Origin: Phyllobacterium myrsinacearum
GTDB lineage: Bacteria; Pseudomonadota; Alphaproteobacteria; Rhizobiales; Rhizobiaceae
Assembly (NCBI RefSeq): GCF_014138285.1
Contig: NZ_JACGXN010000010.1
Coordinates: 1 to 64,000 of the forward strand
Length of the DNA stretch: 64,000 nt
Reading direction: 5' to 3'
In this document: piece after piece, positions 43,771-54,500 of the stretch
Numbering within the stretch: the stretch's first letter is position 1
How the letters are laid out: every line of letters begins with the position of its first letter
Position numbers and translations under genes: made by a program
The notes under the pieces: generated by a model
Seen by the model: the letters and a program-made list of their open reading frames with translations, nothing else
What the model was told of the DNA's origin: nothing
The model's database searches: none

Positions 43771-44895
43771 ATGACAGGCCAGCTCTCACTGATCCGTACG
43801 GCCGCCGGACTGACGTTAAATCGACGTTCCATCCTCCTCGGGATTGGCGCCGCCGCCCTGTCGGGCGCAGCAGCGGGAAAGCCCGCCTCCATGCTGGTTT
43901 CGCGCACTCTCAGCACGCCTCGTCATACAACGCGCTACATCGAATGCGGACCGGCCGACGGACCGCTGATGATCTTTCTCCACGGCTGGCCGGGCAACGG
44001 TTTGATATGGCACGCCCAGATTGACGCGTTCGCGGCCGACGGTTGGCACTGCGTGGCTCCTGATCTGCGCGGCTACGGCGGTTCTTCCGCTCCTGTTGCC
44101 AACGACGCCTACACCGTCGAGGAAGTGGTGACAGATATGGCGGAGCTCCACGACCACCTTGGCGGCAAGCCTGCGATCTGGGTTGGCCACGACTGGGGTA
44201 GTCCTGTCGCCGGTGCGTTGGCCGCGCATGAGCCCAAGCGCAGCCGTGGCGTCGTCCTCACCTCGCTGGCGTATTTTCCTGGCGCGTTCGCCCTGCCCAC
44301 GCTCATCCCGCTGGTCGATCGAACGCTTTACCCGGCTGACCAATATCCCGACGGTCAATGGGACTACTACCGTTACTACAAAACGCACTTCGAGGCGGCG
44401 GTCGCCGACCTCGACGCAGACCTGGAAGCAACGCTGGCGTCGGTCTATCGACCTGCCAGCCCCAACGCAATCGGCAAGATTTCGCCGTCAGCGATGATCA
44501 CGCGCAACGGAGGGCGCTACGGCGCCGCGCATCGCGCCCCGCCGACCCAACCTGATCCGGCTCTCTGGCCGCCGGCGGATTTCGACGTGATGGTAGAGGG
44601 GTTCAAAGCTCGTGGTTTCCGCCCCGCGTGCGCGTGGTACCTGAACGATGACGCCAACATCGCCTACGCTCGCATGGCGCCCAATGGCGGCCGCCTGTCG
44701 CAGCCGGTGCTGTACGTCAACGGCGACTTTGATCAGATCTGCAGCGTGGCCGGAAATCGCCAAGGCGAACCGATGCGCGCGGCCTGCGCAGACCTAACCG
44801 TGGTGAGTGTGCCCGCCGGACATTGGCTGCCGCTGGAACGCAAGGCAGAGCACATCCTGGCCATCCGTACTTGGCTCCAGAACGAGAAGCTTTGA
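43771..44895 (+). CDS. Tat-exported alpha/beta-hydrolase, epoxide hydrolase/haloalkane dehalogenase type
   Basis: ATG 43771 follows GGAGGACA. The 374-residue product has a twin-arginine signal (NRRSILLGIGAAALSGAAAG), so it is exported folded. The hydrolase core has HGWPG (oxyanion), DLRGYGGSSAP, the nucleophile elbow VGHDWGSP with Asp instead of Ser, and a late His region in VPAGHWLPLE. Asp nucleophile with HGWPG is the pattern of epoxide hydrolases and haloalkane dehalogenases. An export signal is unusual for that group. The divergent LysR gene may sense its substrate. Confidence 0.85.
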   Translation: MTGQLSLIRTAAGLTLNRRSILLGIGAAALSGAAAGKPASMLVSRTLSTPRHTTRYIECGPADGPLMIFLHGWPGNGLIWHAQIDAFAADGWHCVAPDLRGYGGSSAPVANDAYTVEEVVTDMAELHDHLGGKPAIWVGHDWGSPVAGALAAHEPKRSRGVVLTSLAYFPGAFALPTLIPLVDRTLYPADQYPDGQWDYYRYYKTHFEAAVADLDADLEATLASVYRPASPNAIGKISPSAMITRNGGRYGAAHRAPPTQPDPALWPPADFDVMVEGFKARGFRPACAWYLNDDANIAYARMAPNGGRLSQPVLYVNGDFDQICSVAGNRQGEPMRAACADLTVVSVPAGHWLPLERKAEHILAIRTWLQNEKL

Positions 44896-45570
44896 TGGCG
44901 GAAGTGGGAAAATGAAAGCCCAGACGCGGAACGGTTGCCCTATTCTGGTTAAGCCGCTCCGCCGTGTTTCGCATCGGATGGCCAGGGAAGTTCTGCACGA
45001 CACGCCATCGGTCGCGCTAAGGCAGGATGGGCTGATGATAGAATGAACTCTGCCCGCCTGAAAAACTCGATTCTTTATCGATATCATTAATTCCACGCTC
45101 CAAGGCAAAAATCCCGAGAACTTGCCGCTCAGTCTATCGAACTACGGCAGATGGCGTATGGCGCAGGTTCGACTGACGTGACAATGCCGGTCGTTTTCTT
45201 GAGCGTAAAATGCCACTATATTTGCATCATAAAAGAAACACTTGTTCAAAAACGAAGGGGAAAAGCAGGGTATTTTTATTCTGATATTTCAGTCAAATAA
45301 TCAGGGTGTGGCAGAAATGTATACATTCAAATTTTCTATGTAAAAAAGCACGTTGGTAAACGCCGCTTTATATCAATAACTGCTTGACCCCAACTTCTTG
45401 GGTGCACTAATACGAAAGTTGCAATCCGTTGATTTGCACAGTGTGGGGCTGGGGGTTTTCAGGTTTTGTATTTTGCTTCGCTTTTCAGCGTTGCAAAGCT
45501 GCATCCAAGTAAACTACCTATGGTTGAACATCTTGTATGATCAACTTTAAATTGAGCAGGGTGGGTTTAA
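44896..45570. other. Long AT-rich leader upstream of the giant surface protein gene
   Basis: About 675 bases without a supported gene. The second half (45200-45570) is AT-rich and free of long frames, and probably holds the promoter and a long 5' untranslated region. A weak promoter-like pair TTGAAC...TTTAAA lies about 30-50 bases before the start codon. GGGTGGG at about 45559-45565 is the only ribosome-binding-site candidate. Confidence 0.45.
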
Positions 45571-48500
45571 TTGAGATACAGCGGCGCAAACATCTGCCTG
45601 AAATTTAATTCGCGTCTCTCCCTTCTCTTTGCCCTGATACTGGCGCTCTTTAGCGTAGGACTGTCAGAGAGTGCATTTGCGCAGGTTCAGCGCAGCTTCA
45701 TCAATCAGGGTTTTGAAAGCCCGGCTCTTGGTACAACCGGTTGCTACAAATTGCTCGCTCAGGATCAGGTTCCGGGCTGGAAGACAACACATCCTAACGC
45801 TGCGACCGGTGGAGACTGCTCCATCGTTGCCAATCCAACCACCGGCCCGCTAATTGAAATGTGGCGGAGTGGATTTCAGGGGGTGCCTTCAGCAGAGGGT
45901 TCGCAGTTTGCTGAACTAAATGCCAACGAATCGTCACGGCTCTACCAAAACGTTTGTCTCGTCAACGGAGAGCAGTTTAGCTGGCGTTTTTCCCATCGCA
46001 GGCGCGCAGCGAGCGGCACCGAAAGTCTATCCTTCAACATCGCGCCAACCGCAACGGGTACGCGAACAAACATTACAACGTCAGCTGCCAATGCGGCCGG
46101 ATGGTTCAACCGAAGTGGAACCTATACCTACAACGGAGGGTCTGGTGTGCAGACCCTGGGTTTTGAGTCCCTGAATGCTGGTAGTTTTGGTAATTTTCTC
46201 GATAATATCCAGATTACGCTGACACCTTACATTGAATTTCAGCCTGGAAATGGTTCCGGGGCAGAAAGTATAGCCACAGCGAATCTGCCGACCATTCGCG
46301 TTGCGGGTACCCTTACCTCCGCGATCACCGTTCAGGTCACAGTTGCCGGTACGGCAACGCTTGGCACAGACTATACGACACCTTCTGGGACCAATACATT
46401 CAGCGTTACAGTTCCGGCCGGTGACTACAATGGCGCGCAAGGCATTGCAACTGGCGTTTCCGTCGTTAATGACACGCAGATTGAGCCAAACAAGACCATT
46501 CAGTTTACAATGACGGCCAATCCAGGCTCGTATACCATCGCCGGTACGCAGACCTGCGGTGCGGCTGCAAACGGTTCGGCCACTTACACTATTCTTGATG
46601 ATGATGCCCGTCTAACCGTCACGAAAGCATTGACTGCCACTCGTGTCGCGGCAGCCGATCAGTTCGCTCTGACGATTGCAGGTTCCAATGGGCCGGTTAC
46701 AGCTAACACAACCGGTGCCGGGGCAGCCGCGAATGGTCAGGCACAGCTTTCCAATATAGCTGCCGGCAGCGCCTATACACTGTCAGAAGCCATGGCCAGC
46801 GGCAGCTCCAGCCCGATTGCCCTGTACGGCGGAACAATAGCCTGTACGAATGCGAGGGTTGGCGGTACGACCGTCTTGCCTTCTGGCGCAGGAACAAGCT
46901 TCTCCGTTACCCCAACGGCTGGTGATGACATCACCTGTACCTTCACGAATACGCCCAAGCGCCCATCGATGACGATGGTGAAAAGTGCGGGGACGCCTAC
47001 GGGAACAACGGCTGGTTCGACTATCCAGTACTCCTTCACCATCACCAATACCGGTGATGTGCCGCTCTCCCCACTTTCCATTACCGATCCCAAGCTGAAT
47101 GCCGCCGCCACTTGCCCATCTGCGCCGCTGGCTCCGGGTGCTACGGCAGTCTGCACGGGTATTCACACGATCACCCAAGCGGAAATAGATGCTGGTACCG
47201 TCAACAACAGCGCAACGGCAACAGGCACACCTCCCGGCGGCGCAACGCCGATCACTACACCGCCCAGCACGACAACCACGTCAATCGCCGCTACCGGTGC
47301 GCTGACCGTGCTGAAGGCTGCAGGTGCGCCAAGCGGAAACACGGCGGGGTCGACAATAGCCTATACATTTACTGTCACGAACACGGGCAATGTGGCGCTG
47401 AAATCCATTGTCGTCACCGACCCCAAAATTCCGGCTCCCGGTCCGACCTGTCCGGTTACAGAACTGGCACCGAATGTCAGCACGATCTGTACCGGCACGC
47501 ATACGATCACGCAGACCGAAGTGGATGCTGCCAAGGTTGACAACAGCGCAACGGTGCGTGGTACACCGCCGACCGGCAACCCCGTAACTGCCGGCCCCAG
47601 CACGACGTCGACGCCGCTTACCCGCGCCGGATCGGTCACGATTGTAAAGACAGCAGGTTCCCCTACGGGCAATGCTGCGGGTTCAACCGTGGCTTATTCG
47701 TTCCGGGTACAGAATACCGGCAATGTGACGCTGACAAATCTGGTCATTAATGATGCCAAGCTTGATGCGCCGGGGGCGACCTGTGCGCAGACGACACTGG
47801 CGCCCAATGCGGTCACCACCTGTACGGGCACGCATTCCATCACCCAGGCCGAGATAGACGCGGGAACGTCCAGCAATACCGCAAGTGCCACCACGACTGG
47901 TCCTGATGGCAATCCTGTCAACAGCATCACTTCGACGGTGAATACGCCGTTGACACGGTCGGCCTCGCTGACCGTTGCCAAAGTTGCAGGCGCCCCGACG
48001 GGCGCTTCAGCTGGTTCGACAATCCCTTATACGTTCACCGTGAGGAACACCGGCAACGTCACGCTCACCGCGGTGGTGATCAACGACGCACAGCTGAATG
48101 CAGCGGCGACGTGTGTGGCAACGACACTTGTTCCCAACACAAGCACAACTTGTACCGGGACGCACACGATCACGCAGGCCGAGGTCAATGCCGGAACTTC
48201 AGACAACAGCGCAACTGCAAGCGGCGCGCCGCCGACCGGTGGCGCCATAACAAGTCCGCCCAGCACAACCACAACCCCTCTCGCCGGTACGCCGGCTCTG
48301 ACCGTCGACAAGTCAGCCGGCACTCCGACCAGCAACGCTGCCGGTGGAACGATTGCCTATACATTTGTTGTCAAGAATACAGGCAACGTAACCCTCACAT
48401 CCGTAGGCATCAATGACGCAAAGCTGAGCAGCCCCGCGACATGCCCGGTAACAACGCTTCAGCCGGGCGACAGTACGACCTGCACAGGCACGCATACGAT

Positions 48501-51500
48501 TACGCAAGCTGAAGTTGATGCAGGAACGGCTGACAATACGGCAACCGCTAACGGCACGCCGCCAACGGGACCAAAGGCGATCAGTGGTCCTGACGGCACG
48601 TCCACCCCTTTGACCCGTACGTCATCGATTGCCATTGCCAAGTCTGCCGGTGCACCAACCGGCAACACTCCGGGTTCAACCATCACCTATTCGTTCCGGG
48701 TTGAGAATACGGGCAACGTGACGCTCACGACTATCGGGGTCAATGATTCAAAGCTGACGACGGCACCGGTCTGTGCGGTGACCATACTGGCACCCGGTGC
48801 AAACACGACCTGCACCGGTACCTATACGATCACCCAGGTGGACATCAATGCCGGCAAGGTCGACAATTCGGCAACGTCAACCGGCACGTCACCGACGGGA
48901 CCGGTCACCAGCACACCTTCGACAACGTCAACACCGATTACGCAATCAAAATCCATTGCGATTGTGAAGTCTGCAGGTACCCCGACCGGTAACGCCGCCG
49001 GCGCGACTGTGCCTTACACATTTACGGTAACGAATACCGGCAATATCACGCTAAGGACCATTGCCATCTCCGATGTGAACCTCGATTCCCCTGGCGCGAC
49101 ATGCACCGTTACGGAGCTTGCACCCGGTGCGGATACGACCTGTACCGGCACCCACACGATTACGCAGGCCGAGGTGAATGCCGGCAAGGTAACGAACTCT
49201 GCGACCGTCAACGGAACGCCGCCCTCGGGGCCTGTAATCACAGGTGGACCATCCACCGCCGAGACGCCACTCACCCGTACACCAGCACTGACGGTCGACA
49301 AGGTTGCAGGTACGCCGACAGGCAGCAATGCGGGAGCGACGATCAGCTATACATTCAAGGTCGTCAACACAGGCAATGTAACCCTGACCGGACTTGGTAT
49401 AACCGACCCTAAGTTGAATGCGCCGGGAGCCACTTGTCCTGTCACAACACTGGCACCCGGTGCGGATACCACTTGTACGGGTGTCCATACCGTCACACAG
49501 GATGAGGTCAATGCGGGCACGGTCAACAACAGTGCCACTGCGACGGGGACGTCGCCGACCGGAACCGGCGTTACCAGCCCGCCTGATACCACCGCCACTC
49601 CGATCACGCGTACACCTGATCTGACCATTCTCAAGACTGCCAGCCCTGCAACGGGTAATCAGGTCGGTGATACGATCACCTATTCCTTCAGGGTCGAGAA
49701 CACAGGCAATGTGACACTGACGAATGTCAGGGTTACGGATCTTCTGCCGAATGTTGTTCTGGCGGGTGGTCCCATTCCCACCTTCGTGCCTGGTGCCGTC
49801 GATACGACAACATTCACGGCCACCTACACCCTCGTTCAAGCGGATATTGAGGCTGGTGTCGTCAATAACAGCGCCACGGCAAAAGGCACGCCACAAGGAG
49901 GCGGTGCCGAACTCAGCAGCACTCCATCAACAACATCGACTCCCATCACTGCGGCGCCAGCCCTGTCTCTCGTGAAGCGCGCAGCAGCGCCATCGGGCAA
50001 CACGGCCCTGTCGACGATTGCCTATAGTTTCACCGTAACCAATACAGGCAACGTCCTCATCACGAACATTACCATCAACGATTCGAAGCTGACGAATGTT
50101 GTCTGTAACGCGACCTCGCTCGTACCGGAGGCCGTAACCACCTGTACGGGTACCTACACGATCGACCAGACCGAGGTGAATGCGGGTGTTGTCATCAATA
50201 CTGCGACAGCCAGCGGGATACCATCGCGGGGCACGTCGCCGGTCACAAGCAATCCATCCAGCACGACAACACCGATTGCAGCCGCGCCAGCCATCACCCT
50301 GGTCAAAACTGCGGGCGTGCCGTCCGGCAACACAGCTGGTTCGACAATCTTGTACACTTTCACAGTGCAGAACACAGGAAATCTGCCGTTGACCAATGTC
50401 AATGTTACGGACCCTCTGGTTGCCGTTCCCGGCGGGTCGGTATCGCTTGCCCCCAATGCTACACAAGTCTTCACCGCCACCTACGTCCTTACGCAGGCTG
50501 ACGTTAACAGAGGTGAGGTGGTGAATACCGCTCAAACAAGCGGCCAGACTGCAGGGGGTGCTACGGTCAATGACAGCGACAGTGTTGTCGTCCGTATTAC
50601 GCAGGCGCCAGCGCTCAGCCTGATCAAAACCCATGGGGCCCCATCCGGCACCAATGCCGGTGCGACGATCCCTTATACATTCACACTGACGAACACTGGC
50701 AACCTGCCATTGACCAATGTCACGGTAACCGAATCCCTTCCAGGCGTTGTTTTGACCGGGAATCCGATTGCCACGCTTGCTGTTGACGAGACCAAGACAG
50801 TCACCGGTATTTATACGATCACACAGGCCGACATCAATGCCGGGCATGTCACCAACAGTGCGACAGCGTCCGGAACGGACACCAACAGCGCGACAGTGCC
50901 GAGTTTACGGAGTTCCACGGATACGCCGCTTGAACAAAAGCCCTCTGTGGCCATCGTTAAGGACGTCGTCGCCGGTACGCCTGCCCAGAACAGGGCCGGT
51001 TCAAAGATCGACTATACCTTTGTCGTAACCAACAACGGCAACGTGCCGCTGACCAACATTTCCGTCAGCGACGGAAAGCTGGATGCGACTGCGACATGTC
51101 CTGTAACGTCATTGGCTCCCGGTGCTGAAACAACGTGCACGGGCTCGCACACATTGACCCAAGCCGATGTCAATGCAGGCAAGGTAACAAACACCGCGAC
51201 CGCCGCCGGCGAGACCGCAGGGGGAAATAGCGTTGTCAGCCCGCCGTCAACAGTTGAAAAAACAATTCTGGAAGAGGGCGCACTGGTTACTGAGAAGACC
51301 GCCGCGACACCGACTGGCAATACGGCTGGCTCGATTGTCCGTTACACATTCAAAGTGACCAATACCGGGAATATTCCTTTGACGCTCGTCAAGATCGTCG
51401 ATCCCAAGATCCAACCGATCATCAGCGGCGGCCCCTATACGATGCAACCGGGCGAGGTCCGTTTCTTCACAGCAGATTATACTTTGACGCAAGATGATGC

Positions 51501-54500
51501 CGAAAGCGGCGCCATCACCAATACGGCTCATTCCACCGGAACCACCCCATCGGGCAAAGAAGTTATCGGTAGTAATTCTACGGCAAATGTTTCGGTTCCT
51601 GCAAACGCGGCATTGACCATTGTAAAATCTGCCGGAACGCTTTCAGGCCAGTCGCAAGGTTCGATCCTTCCGTACACATTCACCGTCACCAATACCGGGA
51701 ATGTGCAGGTAACCGGTATTGTCGTGCATGACGCCAAGATCGCATCGATCACCTGCGACAAGACCACGCTTGATCCGAAGGACGTGGCTCAATGCACCGG
51801 CAACTATCCCATCACACAGGCGGACGTGAATGCAGGCGTTATCAACAACACGGCGAACGCTACAGGTACACCGTCGCGGGGTGGGCCTACTGTTACCAGT
51901 ACCGATTCAGATACCTCAACTCCGATTAAATCTGCCCCCGGTATATCGCTTGACAAGTCCGCTGGAACGCCCACAGGAAGTGTAAAGGATTCGACTGTTC
52001 CCTACACATTTACAGTTCGCAATATCGGCAATGTGACGCTGACCGACATTGCTGTCAGCGACAGCAAGCTGACCGTTGCGCCAATCTGTGCCGCAACATC
52101 ACTTGAACCGGGTATAAGCACCACCTGCACCGGCACGTATACACTGACACAGGCCGATGTGAATGCCGGGACGGTTGTGAACGAAGCCACTGCAACGGGC
52201 ACGCCGCCGACAGGTTCTGCGATAACTGCCGATGACGAGGCGACTGTTCACATTACAGCCGCACCGGCGCTGAAGGTCGAGAAGTTTGCCAGCGCGCCGT
52301 CTGGTAACACCGTCGGTTCGACAATCAACTATACATTCCGGATCGAAAATACCGGCAATGTTACGCTCACGAACGTCGCACTTTCCGATCAGCTCGCCGG
52401 CGTGGTTCTTTCCGGCGGACCGATTGCCACCTTTGAGCCAGGGATTGTGGATACATCCACATTTACCGCCAAATATACGCTCAAGCAGGAAGACGTGGAC
52501 GGGGGTTACGTCACCAATACGGTGACGGGTTCCGGTGCTGCGCCAAACGGCTCCGTGGTCAAGGGTGATGCCACTGTCACGTCATCCATCACACCGGCGG
52601 GCGGCATCTCTTTGGTCAAAACTGCCGGGCCGCCGACTGGCAATACAGAAGGCTCGACAATCGCGTACACATTCACGGTGAAGAACACCGGCAATGTGAC
52701 CTTGAAGAGTATTGCCGTGACCGACACGAAGCTGCTCTCACCACCGGTTTGCGTGGCTACCGAACTGGCGCCGAATGCAACGACGACCTGTACCGGCACC
52801 TATACACTGATGCAGCCCGACGTGAATGCCGGCACGGTTAACAATAGTGCCACTGTGAAGGGGACACCGCCTTCTGGACCCGATGTAAGCAACGGCAGCA
52901 GCGTTGTAACTCCCATTCCATCTGCGGCTGCAATCAGCGTGGTCAAGACAGCTGGCCCTCCGTCCGGGCATATTGTGGGATCGACTATCGATTACACATT
53001 TGCAGTCAAAAACACCGGCAACGTGACCCTCAGGGGCATCACACTGAATGATACGCTGGCTGGCGTCGTGCTGACTGGTGGTCCTATCGATCTTGATCCG
53101 GGCAAGGAAGATACAACGACATTCAAGGCCCGCTACACGCTGAAGGACCAAACGGATATTGATGACGGCAAGGTCGACAACGAGGTGACCGCATCGGGCA
53201 AGCCGGACAACAGTGCTGCAGTGACGGCTGAAAGCGCAGTTTCAACGCCGATAACGTCTGCTCCGGCCATGACGGTGGAAAAAATTGCCGGCACGCCGTC
53301 GGGCAATACGGTCGGATCAACGATTGGCTACACATTCAAGATCACAAACACCGGCAACGTAACCCTGAAGGACATCACGCTTTCCGATCAGATGGCGGGC
53401 GTTGTCCTGTCCGGCGGGCCACTTGCAACGCTTAATCCGGCGGCTGTTAATACGACCACCTTCTCAGCTGTTTATACGCTGACACAGGCAGATATTGATC
53501 ACGGCTCGGTTACAAACAAGATCATCGCAAATGGTCTTACCCCGGACAACAAACCGGTAACCGCCAACGGGCAGGTAACCACGAACATCACAGCGGACGC
53601 AAAAATATCGTTGAAGAAGATTGCCGGCGTTCCCAGCGGCAACAAGGCTGGGGACAGCCTTACCTTTACATTCACGGTCAAGAATGAAGGCAATGTCACG
53701 CTGAAGAACATTACTCTGGCTGATCCGCTGCTCGGTGCCGAAGTGAAGGGCGGGCCCATCAAGGAGCTCCTACCAACTCAGGAAGACACCACAACGTTTA
53801 CGGCCGCGTACAAATTCACGCAGGCCGATATCGATGCCCGCAAGATTGAGAACACCGCCACTGTCACTGGTACTCCACCTATGGGCGCAGCTGTGTCTGC
53901 ATCAAGCACGGCAATAGCGCTGATTGCGGCAACGCCGGCGCTCACCATGGTCAAGCAGGCAACGTCTGGTGATCCTTACACCGCAGTGGGCGGGAAGGTC
54001 ACGTATCAGTATGTTGTGACCAACACCGGCAATGTCACGATTACTCAGGCCATCTCGGTTACTGACGACAAGATCGCGGCGGTGTCGTGCCCAGCACTGC
54101 CAACCGGTGGCCTCGTTCCGAAGGCAACACTGACCTGCGCAGGCACCTATACGGTCATACAGGCCGATCTTGATGCAGGCACGGTGACGAACAAGGCGAC
54201 TGCAACAGACGGTACCACGACATCACCGGTTGCCACGGCAACAGTCAAGGCCGCTCTGACTGCTGGTCTGAGCGTTGAGAAAAAAGCTGGAACCCCGTCG
54301 GGCAATACGGTTGGCTCGACGATCGACTATACATTCGTTGTCAAGAACACCGGCAACGTCACGGTAAAGGGTATCACGCTTGACGACAGTCTTCCGAACA
54401 TCGTCCTGACAGGTGGACCGATCGATCTGGCACCAGGTCTACAGGACACGACGACCTTCAAGGCACAGTACACACTGACCCAAGCCGATCTCAACACCGG

